Below, piece by piece: positions 1 to 11,690 of a DNA stretch of 64,000 bases. The translations under genes were made by a program, and so were the position numbers. How positions within the stretch are numbered: the stretch's first letter is position 1; each line of letters starts with the position of its first letter. The DNA is taken from the NCBI GenBank assembly GCA_949987705.1, contig OX465282.1:794501-858500 (forward strand), read 5' to 3'. The DNA is from Thereva unica (taxonomy: Eukaryota > Arthropoda > Insecta > Diptera > Therevidae). Under the pieces are notes generated by a model. That model did no database searches and was not told where the DNA came from. It worked only from the letters and a program-made list of their open reading frames with translations.

Positions 1-1617
1 ACTCGAGATGTATATCGATGTCTCAAAGAACTTGATGTTAATAAATCCACTGGCTCCGATAAAATACCCCCTATGGTTCTCAATAAATGTGCATCACCTT
101 TGGCTAAACCTCTGCGCAAACTTTTTGCCCTGTCTTACTTCTCCGGAGTCTATCCAGACTCCTGGAAACTGGCTCATGTTCAGCCTATACCAAAAAAAGG
201 TGACTCTAGCGATCCCCTAAACTACCGCCCAATACCAATTACTTCTGTTCTCTCCAAAGTCATGGAGACCCTAATCAACAAAAAGCTAATGGAATATCTG
301 GAAACCAACAAAATTATTCATGACAGACAGTACGGCCTTAGATCCAGAAGATCTACTGGCGACCTCCTTGTATGTCTAACAGAGCACCTTCACCAAAGCA
401 TCCATCGCTTTGGTGAATCTTCTCTGGTTGCTCTAGATATGTCCAAAGCCTTTGACCGAGTATGGCACCCAGCTCTGTTGTCAAAACTCCATGCTATTGG
501 TATTCACCCAGTTCTAAGAAAATGGATTAAGAGCTTCCTTTCTGACCGTTCAATAAAGGTAGTATTGGATGGCTTCGAATCTAATCCCCACACCATCTCA
601 GCCGGAGTTCCTCAAGGATCAATTTTTTCACCCGCACTTTTCCTAGTATTCATAAATGATCTGCTCTCAATCCCTTCCAACCCATTGCTCAGCTTCGCTG
701 ATGACAGTGCCCTTCGTTATTCTTACGCTTTCGACAATATTAGACAAGCATGTGCCAGACCTTGTCTTCACCATCGTGAACTCATGTCCAACTCTATCAA
801 CAGGGACATCGAACATATCCTTGATTGGGGCCGCAAGAATCGTGTTGAGTTTAACCCCTTCAAAACGAAGTACTGTCTCATTACTTATAAAACCTGCACC
901 GACCTTCCTTCTGTCTCAGTGGGTAAAACAAATCTTACAGCTGATCCTTCTCTTAACATCTTGGATATACCTTTATCTGAGAACTTGCGATGGAGTGATC
1001 ACATATTCCAAATCGCTAAACAAGCATCCCAATGGTTAAGATTTCTTAAGAGATGCAAATTTCTACTCCCAACAGCAGCTAGAGCTACAATCTACAAATC
1101 CTACATTCGGCCCCGCCTCGAGTATAACTCATTTGTCTGGACTGGCGCCTCTTAAACCGCCTTAGCGTGGCTGGACAAAGTGCAAAGCCGCGCCATCCGA
1201 ATTCATCGGAGATGACAGCCTTTGCATCTCCATCGACTCTCTGAGCCACCGTAGGAATGTAGCAGCGCTCTCCATGCTTTATCGCTATTACCACAGTGAC
1301 TGTTCCACTGAAATTCAGGACCTTATGCCTGCACGGCAATATTTGTCCCGCAACACGAGACTAGCCCGCTCGGCTCACCTCCATACCCTACAGCCCCCCT
1401 TTCGCGCACAACATGTTCTAGAAGTGCGTTTATGAATAGAACAGCTCAACTGTGGAATAATCTCCCCCAGTCAGTTTTCCCGAACTCGTATAACACCCAA
1501 GAGATCAAACGTAAGGTACATCGATACCTGCTCCAACACCCCCCAGACCCCCCCCCCCCTAATCCTATCATTTTCTTTTCTTTCAAACCAAGCTTGCTAC
1601 TAGACACTGAACCATGA
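1..1617 (+). pseudogene. Reverse transcriptase ORF of the LINE, broken
   Basis: The frame is open from base 1 to a TAA at 1153-1155. It holds the classical RT blocks: a start of the type LKELDVNKSTGSDKIP, then PIPKKGD, then ALDMSKAFDRVW near 427-465, GVPQGS at 604-621, and the catalytic FADD box at 694-705. A C-terminal block LEYNSFVWTGAS follows. After the stop the same frame resumes (ALAWLDKVQSRAI) to a TGA at 1213-1215. The homology then moves to frame 2 (SLSHRRNVAAL, 1211-1431) and returns to frame 1 from 1432 (AQLWNNLPQSVFPNSYN). One stop and two shifts make this a recently inactivated copy. The endonuclease and ORF1 would lie left of the window. The polymerase would copy its own RNA at a nicked chromosomal target. 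Confidence 0.9.
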
Positions 1618-1688
1618 CCTGAACGACACGACAGACTGGTAGTACAAAGGGTGATTCCTAAGCTTGATTTTCCCACATAAAAAAAAAC
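1..1688 (+). mobile_element. 3' part of a Jockey/CR1-like non-LTR retrotransposon
   Basis: A LINE fragment runs off the left edge of the window and ends in an A-run near 1680-1688. It carries the reverse transcriptase domain, the C-terminal tail region and a short 3' UTR. The 3' end recurs in this window at 2931-3093 (minus), 9600-10225 (plus), 38851-39140 (minus) and in fragments at 60370-60490 and 61655-61870. This is therefore a repeated family whose copies share one 3' end, as expected from target-primed reverse transcription. The clade name is inferred from motif style only. Confidence 0.9.
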
Positions 1689-2930
1689 TTCATCGGAACA
1701 GCAACTGTGATATTGAGGGACACTATTTCAATAATATTTCCTTCTTTCAAGGCCTCTAGTTGCACTCATCGTCAAAAAAACTAAACAAAACAGCGTGAAA
1801 ACCCCCTGGTACCAGCGCAATTCCCCTCCATCGCTAAGAACTTCTGGATCGATTTGATAGCAGTTGGATTTGTGAGTATTCTATCTAAATATGTCACGAT
1901 CGCTTCGAGGTGCGATCAAGGAGCCCAGTCTGTCTTAACACCCTATATATCACTCTGAAGTTAAACCACGCCATGTACTAATACAACAAAGAAAAATCTA
2001 TTGTATCCCCATTGGATGTGGTTTGGTTTACTCTTCTTTTCGATCAACAAAAAAATCGATTTTTTGTAAATTAAAAACTCTCTGTCTAATACATCATACA
2101 TCCAACAGTCTCTTATCACCAAATTCATAAAAATTCAATAGGGCGTAAGAAATATCCCCCACCACTCAGAAAAGCATCAATCAAAAATTAGAAATTTTCC
2201 GAAACAAACAAATTATCTATGCAGGAAATTTGGTTAAGGACTTTGTTCTAGATCGTCAACCTCCCTCTGCATCCCCCCAAAAACACATGAAACACCCCCG
2301 ACGATAACGACTCACAAAACAAACTGATTTATTGACCCTATTATCATTTATCACCCCAAACACACTTTAGCTAGCGCCTCACAGATTGACTACTAAAAAA
2401 TTTCTATTTAATAAAATCACCCTACGACGAATAGGACAACTTCGAGGAAAATTATTATTAGTATTATTATTACTTGTTGTTGTTGTTCTATAGTTTATTT
2501 CCCTAAAAACGCCGGGCATTCGAGGGGTCTGGGTTCTCGTTGCGCACAGAGATTTATGTTATCTGGTTTTAGGAGTCAATAGAGAAGTCGTTCACACTTT
2601 ATTTTTCATTATTATTTAGAGAAACTTTATTTTTAGTCTAGTCTAGTCTAGCGTCGTCTAGCCTAGTGTCGTCTATCAGTCGTGGTTTTTATTCGGTCAT
2701 GAGTTTTTATTGAATATGGAAATTGATAAGAATTTTTTATGGGAGGGAATTTTGTGATGAATAAAGTACCATATCGGTTTGTGCTGGTTATTTCGGTGTA
2801 GAAGATTGAATATTTTATCAGGGAAAGTGCATCTGAATAAATAAAAACTAAACTTCACTTTTTGTAATTTTGTTTTGTCAGAGAGGGATATAGTATCGCC
2901 CTATCCCGATAGGGAACCATAGCCTTTCTT
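1689..2930. other. AT-rich spacer between two inverted LINE tails
   Basis: No gene is recognised in this stretch. It contains a short degenerate TAGTC repeat and ATT/GTT runs near 2455-2490. It is bounded on both sides by 3' ends of the same LINE in opposite orientation. Confidence 0.5.
2634..2675. repeat. Degenerate TAGTC microsatellite
   Basis: Repeated TAGTC/CGTC units with interruptions are visible over about 42 bases. Confidence 0.8.
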
Positions 2931-3093
2931 TTTATGTGGGAAAACCAAACTTAGGAATCACCCTTTGTACTACCAGTCTGTCACGTCGTTCAGGTCATGG
3001 TGTCTAGTAGCAAGTTTGGTTTGAAGAATAGAAAATAAAATGATAGGATTAGGGGGGGTCTGGGGGTGTTGGAGCAGGTGGCGATAAACCTTA
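2931..3093 (-). mobile_element. 3' end of the Jockey/CR1-like LINE, inverted copy
   Basis: The reverse complement of this stretch matches 1508-1685 closely. Shared landmarks are the CTGCTCCAACACCC segment, the C-rich tract, the block around ATGACCTGAACGAC and the terminal TTTTCCCACATAAA. Homology stops at about 3093, and a 118-codon frame of unknown origin (3091-3447, minus) abuts it. That neighbour may be a diverged version of the same tail region or unrelated sequence. Confidence 0.85.
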
Positions 3094-3535
3094 CTTTTCA
3101 ACTCTTACGTCCTCTCTCTTACTCTTACTCCACCCGTGTAAAAATGAAGCTCGCCCGTTCTTAGCCTGAAACAAGCACTCGAAAGGCACAGCGTCAAAAC
3201 GGCTGCGAAGCGCCCGAAATAGGCACGGTAGAGTGCGGGTGAGTGCGGAAACCCAAAATTTGAGAGTAACTGAGCATGTGTCAGGAAGAATGCTTCTGGT
3301 TCCGGTCAATATTCGCCGAAACTCACACATTAAAAAATTCGTGCTCTGTGTTATCCTGAATACCTTGTTATACCAGTCATATCGCTGAGCCAATGTGCTC
3401 GGAACGATGGAGATATTTTCTATAGCCTGCGTGAGGTCGTAACTCACTTCCGCACGCTACCTCGTGACCTCTCTACGTTTGGGATATGGCTGACAGTCCG
3501 CCGCACTGAATTTAAATCCCCTTACATATTTTGGA

Positions 3536-3769
3536 TCATAGTGAGCCATGCCTTCTCTCGCCAATATCTCGAGCTACCAAGGACGCCGCATCGTTGGATA
3601 TGGTCCTGTATGCGCAGCACGTGCGAAGGACGCTTAAGCTGGAGGCAGATGCATGCGTATTTTGGGTCGTGTGGTGATTGATATAATAGAAGTGCGTGCA
3701 TTCAAATGCAAACTGGCATATAGTTACGTAAACGGAACGCACGCAACGCAAAAGTTGGTCTACTTCCAA
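3536..3769 (-). pseudogene. C-terminal remnant of an I/R1-like LINE polymerase
   Basis: The minus frame contains SVLRTCCAYRTISNDAASLVA. This resembles the conserved segment after the reverse transcriptase domain in I, R1 and LOA-type LINEs, where a Cys-Ala-Tyr-Arg-Thr-Val-Ser motif is followed by an Asp-Ala-Ala stretch and a Pro-rich turn. The piece is 77 codons with no RT core nearby, so it is a short relic. It differs from the Jockey/CR1-like family at 1-1688. The identification rests on this one motif and would need a protein search. Confidence 0.55.
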
Positions 3770-3779
3770 ATTTGCAGGA

Positions 3780-4815
3780 TTGCTGCATAAGCCATGGTCT
3801 CAAATACCCAAATACATGAACACACAACAGACACATGCACTCGTCGCTCAGATTTTTTGGTTATTTATAAAAGACTAGACGGAAGCAGAGCACGCACCAG
3901 TGAAAATTCACTGCATACACCGCACACACTATACCCACGCACGTATCTGTTTCCACCTCTATGCGGTCCTCCATTTTCTGCTGTGGGCCCTATTTTTCAA
4001 CGCTGCAACGCACACTGACACTACACAAAGCTAGACTGAGCTAAACACCCTGGCCTCAGGAATCAACGTATCGATTTTATCCCCCACTTTGCGCAGGATT
4101 CTTGGAAAGGCTGCAGAAATAGCGGAAGCTTTATACGCCATGCCCTCCAAGTGTGCTATAAAACTAAGCCTCTAGTCGATCATCACTCCCAAGGGCTGTT
4201 AGAATGATCTGTTCCCATAACTTGATTCTTACGGATACTTGTTTTCCCAGGTTACTGACCCGCACGGTAACAGTTTTGTATTCAGGAAACGGTAGACCAG
4301 CGCTCTCAGGTCGCGCTTTAATACATATCTCAGATAACTTCGTTCACGCATAATTCGATCAGATGGAGGCGTACATTCGGATGTGTTTCGCAATTCGATT
4401 TTTGTCGAATATAAACTCGAAATCGAAATTACGTTTCACATTTTCACATATCCATCAATTCCATTTATACATATGTCATATATTTAATTCAAGTAAAATT
4501 GAATTCCGATTCGAATTCATTCCACTGGAATTGTGGAACACGTCTGATTATACATTGTGATCCACATGATAGATCCCAGGACACCACGCGTTGTTCTGTA
4601 CACTGCCGGCCCCTCTTTCCATTCACAATAAAGTGACCTACCTTCTTTCCCTTTCAGGAAAGGTTGTTACCAGTTGTTACAGTTTCGGAAGAGGGGATGT
4701 GTTTGTGTTTGTCTGACTACTCACCAGGCCCCACACAATCCGCCGGCAATGAGCAGAGTACGCTCAGACTCAAAGGCAGCAAAATCGGAGCTTTAGGAAA
4801 TTGTATAGGACGAAG
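3780..4815. other. No recognisable gene
   Basis: Short open frames occur in all phases, but none shows a domain, a signal peptide or a plausible splice structure. Parts are rich in CA dinucleotides (3800-4020). Confidence 0.4.
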
Positions 4816-4911
4816 AAATGTGCTCTTAGTAGACCCGTTCTGTTACGATTGCGTAAGTCAAGCAACATTGGACGTGGTTAGTACTAAGTTGGGGGACCGC
4901 TTGAGAAAAAG
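4816..4911 (+). pseudogene. 5S rRNA-derived sequence, copy 1
   Basis: The stretch matches the central and 3' part of 5S rRNA: CAAGCAACATTGGACG, then GTTAGTACTAAGTT, then GGGGGACCGCTTG. These correspond to the internal control region (A box, intermediate element and C box) read by TFIIIA and RNA polymerase III. The 5' third is strongly diverged and the 3' stem is missing. It is therefore a relic or part of a 5S-derived short element, not a working gene. Two related copies lie at 29922-30030 and 42893-42990. Confidence 0.75.
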
Positions 4912-5107
4912 ACACTCACGTTTGGAATGGTCGATTAAGAATACATTCATATCTGATATACTAAGATACCGACTTAGTTATTGGGTCCGACCTATTTTTC
5001 TACACCTCTATACCCTCATATTTGTGGACCAGACCGCTGGAACAAGTTCAACAGCCTGTTTGGTGGCTTGTCGCTTACAATAGACTGTTGAAGCTTCCCG
5101 GGTTCCC

Positions 5108-5461
5108 GATCGCAGTCCTGCCTTCGGTAAGGAACTCACGAAAGCGGGCTCAGATATGGAGTTCAGAAACTTATTCCAGAACGGCGACGGTTTGGATCTG
5201 GTTGTTATCCCAGTAGGAGGGTAATTGCGATTCCATCCCTTATGTTTTTTTTTTTATTTATTTCTGGGGTCCCTGTTCTCCTGGATGATGGGAAATGTTA
5301 CCCTAGAATATATGGGACTGGTGCTGCCAGTTCTCTGGCGGGTCCTATAACTTTTGGCAGCACGGCGACTGTCCAGGTCTGCTTCTGGTCTACCCAAGCG
5401 GTTCCAGGCCCCTGTCCTGCCTTTTGTCTGTAGGAAAGGAGTTCACGAAAGCAGGCTCGAA
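5108..5461 (+). repeat. Diverged direct repeat around CCTGCC...TTCACGAAAGC
   Basis: About 45 bases at 5108-5152 recur at 5410-5461. Both carry GTCCTGCCTT, a GGTAAGGA/GGAAAGGA variant, and CACGAAAGC followed by GGGCTC or AGGCTC. The roughly 300-bp spacing suggests an old local duplication, but no element type is recognised. Confidence 0.6.
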
Positions 5462-5717
5462 TGAGCTCCGTGGGCTCCCCAATTCCTCTTTGGCCCTCCT
5501 TGCCTTGATCTTCTCAACGTCAACGCGACACGATAACTTTACATCTTGGGTTGGTAGGTCCGATCATATTAACCCATCCTTTTTAGGACAGCTTCCACCA
5601 CGTGAAGGTTATGATCGCACTTCCACCAGTCCGACATAGTTACAGCACGTTCGTATTTAAATATCTAAATACACTACATGTGGGTGTCCCTATCTCGCTG
5701 GTGACTGACCACCTAAT

Positions 5718-5762
5718 AATATCTCGGATTACAGATAAGTGTAATCCTTAATCCGAGATATT
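5718..5762. repeat. Perfect 14-bp inverted repeat (hairpin)
   Basis: AATATCTCGGATTA at 5718-5731 is perfectly complementary to 5749-5762, with a 17-base loop that contains a second copy of TAATCC. There is no T-run that would suggest a terminator. It may be a relic of a foldback element. Confidence 0.75.
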
Positions 5763-7734
5763 GAAAATCCTGGTTGATGTTTATGACCTTCGATCTGAAC
5801 CAGAAAAGAAAGAAAATTAACTGGATGATGTTATGTCATTGGTCCAAATAGTGATTCCTAAGAGCATTTACCAATAGGTTTTAAGTAAGTAGACTTAATG
5901 AGCGTATCGACGACACTATCAACTATCGTAAATATTATTCGTTTTTAGTGTTTACTTGGCCAGCATGTTCTTTTAAACCGGATATGATTTGAAACTAGTC
6001 CTATTACACACAAGCTGAAATCATTTTTTCAACGACGAAATGCACTTTACAAAAATATAATAAAATTAAATAAACTTAATTTTAAATGAAAGAAACCATT
6101 ATTTATAATTTTAGAGAGTAGTTTGATTCAGAAGAGGAACTACGAAGAAAATTATAAGCTGTTACTATGCTAGAAAGTTCAAGATGTAATTCATTGCAAA
6201 ATTAGTAGATAATTCCAAGATATAACAGCTTCCATGGAGCAGCATGCTATGTTTATGCAATTCTTGGTGATAAACAAAATCCATGTCAAGATCTAATTCC
6301 AAAAATTAGTTCCTCTAATGCCATAGAAATCGTCGTCTTCTGTTCCACATTTCCTCATTTCTCTAGAGTAGAATATAAATTAAAAATTTTGCACTATCGG
6401 CCATCCACTCTGGTCTGAACGGTTTTTATCTAATTTATATCCCCATGCCATAATCCCCAATCTCCAAGCTGCACATTCTCCTATCAGCAACTCCCCCCTC
6501 CCCCACTCTCCACAAATCTCTCGCGAAAAGAGTTGATCCAATGCAAATGAAACATACGATCAAACGAAAACGATGGAGTGGACAAACTGGATAAACTCTG
6601 GCTTATGTCCATTTTCTGAAGGCTGTTGCGATGCATTGCATAATTGCAGTCCAGCACATGCAGATGGGGCTGAGGTAGGTTGGGCACGAAGAACAGAGCA
6701 CAAGAACTAAAATCGCTTTTCTACTAGTTTGCAGCGTTCCAAAGACCATGGATCAACTATTCCAACCGACCAACTCAATTTTTCAGCCCATTACTATATT
6801 TTTTTTGTCGTACGTTTTTTGAAACAAGAATTTGGAATGGGAATTTTCTAGCCGATTTCCTCTGAAGGCTGAACGAGGCCGTTGCAGTGTGTAAAATGTA
6901 ACGAAGGCAACCATTTAAACCAAAGGCGGCACATATACCGTATAAATGCTGTAAGATTTTATCCAACCTGCCCAACTGAGCGCCCAGGTAACGACAACAA
7001 CAACAACATCCAAGATAGCGTAGTAAATTTTTGTGGAGGCTTTTATTTATAAAATTGATCTTGAGATTCTGTTCGACTGCCTGTCGTAGTCGTCGTTGTG
7101 GTGTGCTGGATGACTTGGACAAAAATACTGTGTTTATTTCGGTGCGGTTTTATTTGCATAGGGAAACCAGTTTCAAGATTGGAGCAAATTAAAATCGATT
7201 TTAAATGTTACTGCAGCAATTATTATTGACACGCTTTTTTTCCTGGGTGAGGCAGAATGATAAGGAAAGAGAGAGGCAGAGACAGGGTGAAGATGAAGGA
7301 CAAGAAAAAGACGATCTCTGAAATGGAAAGTGACTTTTGTTATTATGAGGTGCTATAAAGCTCGTGTTAAGAATTTTGTGGACTGTGTTTTTTTTTCACA
7401 TTGAATTTGGAATATATAGAATATTTTTGTTGTTGTATGACGGGTGAATGGTGTTCGGGCTAAGTTACGAGGTGAGTTTGGACATTAAGCTGGATTATAT
7501 AGAAATATGAGACGTTTTGAATTATTATTTTCGCTTAAAATTGTGTTGCTTTTATTATTTCTAGCTTGGTCAGTGATAATTTCGTTTTGTTTGTATCGTT
7601 TCTTCCAAAACAGGATGTCCAAATACACTCTTTTTCTTTCTTCTTTTATTTCCAACTCGGGCTTGTGCTTTAAATTGCCTCTCGTTATGTTTGATTCGCT
7701 TGTATCAATTCTTCTCTATCCGAAACTGATATTT
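5763..7734. other. AT-rich DNA without recognisable gene
   Basis: Open frames of 67 to 115 codons are present but lack recognisable motifs, and several are low-complexity translations of CAA or T runs (about 6985-7005). A good donor-like TACGAG/GTGAGT occurs near 7469, but no coding frame leads into it. Confidence 0.4.
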
Positions 7735-8392
7735 CACCCCGGGCTGACAAGTATTTCCCGAGCTATTGGGTATTTTGCGCCTTGGGGAATCACAAAAGAG
7801 AGCATAACTCCCGAACCCCTTGATATTTTTTGGTAAACTCAACTAGTCTGGATTCAGGAGGACGCGCCCTTTCCAACGATGCCCCATTCATGCCCGTCGG
7901 AGCACTTTCGAGAAATCGGCCAAAAATATCCCAAGGGGTACCCCTTTGCAGAATTTGGGGTTTTGGGAAATTTCCGGAGCGGTCCTTTTTTGAATGGGAA
8001 ATTGCTGGAGACCTCCCAGGGAGTCTGGGAATTAAACTCCACCCCGGGCTGACAAGTATTTCCCGAGCTATGTATTTGGTATTTTGCAGCCCCCCCCCCC
8101 TTGGGAAATCACATAAGAGGGCATAACTCCCGAACCCCTTGATATTTTTTGGTAAACTCAACTAGTCTGGATTCAGGAGGGCGGGCCCTTTCCAACGATG
8201 CTCCATTCATGCCCGTCGGAGCACTTTCGAGAAATCGGCCAAAAATATCCCAAGGGGTACCCCTTTGCAGAATTTGCGGTTTTGGGAAATTTCCGGTGCG
8301 GCCTTTTTTTCAATGGGAAATTGTTGGGGACCTCCCAGGGAGTCTGGGAATTAAATTCCACCCCGGGCTGACAAGTATTTCCCTAAATATTG
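7735..8392. repeat. Tandem repeat of 305-319 bp, about 2.1 units
   Basis: The landmark CACCCCGGGCTGACAAGT starts at 7735, 8040 and 8359, giving periods of 305 and 319 bases. The second unit is longer mainly because of an insertion with a C homopolymer near 8089-8101. Each full unit carries the same blocks: AACTCCCGAACCCCTTG, TCCAACGATG, TTTCGAGAAATCGGCC and GGGAAATTTCCGG. Both strands stay open for 62 to 123 codons. Because the period is not a multiple of three, that openness need not mean coding. A further copy lies at 53187-53555. Confidence 0.95.
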
Positions 8393-9599
8393 GTTATCAA
8401 ACATCTTTTATGCAAGAGCCATACACATACTACCCAACTGAGTCATACCTATCAAGATCATCCAGCCAAAACTAATCCAAAAATTTTCAAGACGTTTTTT
8501 TTTTCTTTAAATTTATAATTAATACTTTTATTAACAGAACCAGAAGCGGAAGAAAACGATTTATTCAGCAATAATTTAATTCCACCATAAAACTTTTTGT
8601 CTGTGGTGTTTTTTTTCTGTCACGCATTTCAATATTTAATTTAAAAGTGTTTTCGCTTTTTTTCTTGTTTGGTTTGTGCGTTTGTCATTCATCTACAACC
8701 GAATTATATTTAATCAACAGAAGCGAATATAATTTCTTAATTTCAATCCACAGTCACAAGATTCGATAAAAGTTGCACTCAGTTGAGCATGAAAAAAATA
8801 TGGCGACTATTAATAAGTATCTCGTGCGTCAAAAAGTCGCGGTACAATTTTTTTGTGTGCTGATATCACAAACAGCAGCAGCAATAGCAACCAACAACTG
8901 CATAAACACAATATTTTTACGTAAGAGTTAAGAATTAATAAAAGGAAAACAGAAGTTAAATATAAATATAAAAAAATTAAAAGGGTCGAGAGCGTAATTA
9001 ATGAACGCGGTTGTAGTTGCTAGGTTTTTGTTGAAGAAATATTACTTATGAAGTTCGCTAGTTCGCTGGTATTTATCAGAGTGATATTAGTGAACTGTTA
9101 TAAATGTCATTTGCATAGTGAATTTTTGGGTGATGCTAAAGAGAGATTTAACCAGTCTCCGATGATCAACCAATCAGACTTCTTTCCTACTTCGCCCCAA
9201 TAATATTCAGTCGTCGACTTCTAGTTTTAGAAATACTTCTACAGCGGCCGATCGTCTAGGGCTCTTTACACGAAACATGTGGTTTCCCTAATACTTAATC
9301 TGGTCCAAACCATTAAATACAGTACCAGTACTCTAATCACCAAGGCCATCTAGGACAAGGGTGATTGATGAAGAATGCCCAGCTCATCAAGGCCGTGTTC
9401 TTGGTCCCAAATTAGTTTAGATTTGGTTCTACAGGTTACTTCGCGTTTTTGCAACAGCCGTCTACCTTGTAGAGGGGATAGAAACCCGTAGTGGCGTAAG
9501 GCTTTCTTAAGTTCTCATAGGAGCAAGTCAGTAGATATAACTTATCATACGGGTCCACTCTGAGATATCTTAGAAAAGCAAAACCTATTGTTTAATGGT
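8393..9599. other. AT-rich spacer, nothing recognised
   Basis: The stretch has T-runs, short AGC/CAA repeats near 8870-8900, and no supportable gene. The part from about 9180 has higher GC and could be decayed LINE sequence upstream of 9600, but no motif survives. Confidence 0.4.
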
Positions 9600-10225
9600 C
9601 CCCTAACGGATGATCAGCGATGGAATGATCTTATATTCCAAATCGCCAAAAAACCCTCCCAATGCCTTGGATTTCTTAAGAGATGCAAGTTCCTCCTCAA
9701 GACTGCCGCCCTACAAATCTTACATTCGCCCCGTCTTGAATACAAATCGTATATCTAGACAAGCGCCCCAAAAAAAACCAACTTGGCTTGCTTCGACAAG
9801 GTGCAAAATCGTGCCATCAAACTTATTCCTTTAAGCCAACGTAGAAATGTAGTAGCTCTCTTTATACATTATCGCTATTGGCAGAGCGACTGTTCCAATG
9901 AAATTCAGAACCTCCTGCCTTCACGACAATATTTTTCCTACAACACAAGACTAGCCCACTCGGCCCACCCTCATACCCTACAGTCCAATACCCTCGGACA
10001 CAATACGATATAGAAGTTTGTTTAGAACATGAACAACTCGACTGTGGAATAATCTCCTACATTCTGTATTCCCCAATTCGTATAACATCTTAAAGCTCAA
10101 ACGTAAGGTTCATCGACATTTCCTTGAGCACCCGCAGACCCCCTATTCTCCTCTATTCTTCAAACCTAGCTTGCTATTAGACATTGCACCATGACCTGAA
10201 CAACATGACAGACTGGTTCCCTAGA
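9600..10225 (+). pseudogene. Second fragment of the Jockey/CR1-like LINE (C-terminal RT and tail)
   Basis: Nucleotide similarity to 985-1645 is clear from GCGATGGAATGATC through CGCTATT and CTCTGTATTCC-type blocks to the ATGACCTGAACAAC block and GACAGACTGG. The encoded tail reads like RNVVALFIHYRYW followed by a CSNEIQNLLPSRQYFSYNTR region, in interrupted frames. The copy lacks the terminal A-run and the catalytic FADD domain. It is an old 5'-truncated insertion of the same family as 1-1688. Confidence 0.9.
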
Positions 10226-11055
10226 GCAAAGCAGGATGCTGGATTTGTTGTTTGGACCCATCCGTACTAGCAACTACAGTCTGTGGATAGGTGTTGAGTC
10301 CCGGAGTAGAGTTTTAATATTACTCTTCGATTCCTCTCGATTCTTTCCTGTTCTGTCCCTTCTGTTCTTCTTGGAAACACCACATCAATTGATAGTTTTC
10401 CCATGCTAGTTGCTAGTTACCTTACCTTGCAGATTTACAATATATCTGTCAAATGGCTGACGACAATGTTGCGGATTATAAATTCGAGGCCTCTGTGCTC
10501 GATGAGCAGTGCCGACGCCCGCGTGCCAGTACATATGGCCGCCTCCAAGGTTACAATAAAGAAAATAGGTAATTAGAAAATAAAATTTATGCATCACGTT
10601 GCTATGGCAATACCTTACAATATAAGCAGGCCCTATGTCACCTTGGACTTGCGCAAGAACAAGGCCATAAATGCAAGAGGAAAACCATTTTTGATCATCA
10701 CTAAATAAAAACCTGTATCTGGTTCCATGATTCAAGTCGATCCACACATATCCGTGACGTCAGTGACTTCAGTGCAGTACCAGGAGCATCAGTGAAAATA
10801 AATTATCGGTATCCCATACAAACAAATTAAGAAAGGTGCGACATGTTCCAAGGCATCCGGTGTAATGGGCAACGACGATCTCAGTACCCTTCAGCCATCC
10901 GTGAAAAACGCAAAAAATACGTTGCCACCGGTATTTTTTAATTTATCCTGGACGTGAAACAAGTACTTTTTAAATTCAACGAAAAATTTCATAAGAATTC
11001 AACTAAAATTTAGCTAAAGTTAATTTGAAATACCCCCAAACCTGTTTCTGTGCGA
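10226..11055. other. Spacer with scattered CCGTGAC motifs
   Basis: No gene is recognised. The patch 10740-10930 carries several TCCGTGA-type motifs like those in the repeat family at 11056-11245 and 38150-38365, and may be a diverged relative of it. Confidence 0.35.
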
Positions 11056-11245
11056 CCATTTCCCGAAGAGTCCACCTGGGTCGAACTCACTCTCTGCACA
11101 CTGAATTCCATGATGCACTTTAGATCCCTGTCCCAATTTCACATTTTTATTGAGCATTGATTACCGATACGGAAAAGGGCGGTGTTATGTGAATGTCAGT
11201 GAAAAATTCATCACGGAAGCCACTGACACGGAAAGCTTCGACGCC
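11056..11245 (-). repeat. Dispersed repeat related to 38150-38365
   Basis: On the minus strand this matches 38170-38365. Shared blocks are TGTCAGTGGCTTCCGTGAT, TTTTTCACTGACATTCA, TATCGGT followed by GCTCAATA, GGGACAG and GAGAGTG. The order is conserved, with small gaps. It is probably a short non-autonomous element, but no terminal repeats or target duplication are identified. Confidence 0.7.
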
Positions 11246-11519
11246 GTGCCGTACTATTATGAGGGGATCGACCTTGAACCGTATTTGGGGCACTTTCCTT
11301 GGCGATTTAGCCGTCTTCTATTTTGGACGCCTGAATGCTGCGCAAGTAATGAACGCGGGCCAGGTACGGCCCTGTTTATAACGTACTTCCGATGAAATCT
11401 CTCTCCAGCTTTGAGCGAAATATTTGTCCATAAGGTGATACCATTATCTTAGGAAGGGAATGATCATTGCCTCCATTCATTCAAGGCAAGTTTTTTTTTA
11501 CAACTGGGTGTGAACTAGC

Positions 11520-11690
11520 GATAGTCTTCTTCTTCTTTGACGACTTTGCAACCGAAATCGGGTCTTGATCTCTCGCAACTGTTCTCTACGTAATTCTGAG
11601 CATATTTCATCTAGTTGGAGGGCAACTGTTTCCGCCCCATGTCCCATGAGGGATTAAAGGAGCCTAAAGAAGAAGAAGAAAGAAGTCATC
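11520..11690. mobile_element. Two back-to-back LINE 3' ends with GAA tails
   Basis: The right half (plus) encodes a short frame SWRATVSAPCPMRD ending in a stop, followed by AAGGAGCC and a GAAGAAGAA tail near 11675. The left half (minus) encodes REQLREIKTRF, then RLQSRQRRR and a GAA tail read as CTTCTTCTTC near 11527. Tryptophan-containing C-termini followed by GAA-type microsatellite tails are typical of RTE/L2-like LINEs. The two fragments diverge from about 11600, so both simple-repeat tails face outward. The right-hand type recurs at 25540-25600. Confidence 0.55.

Noticed and set aside
7790..8475. Overlapping frames on both strands as a protein gene
   Set aside because: They belong to a tandem repeat whose period is not a multiple of three and which is open on both strands.
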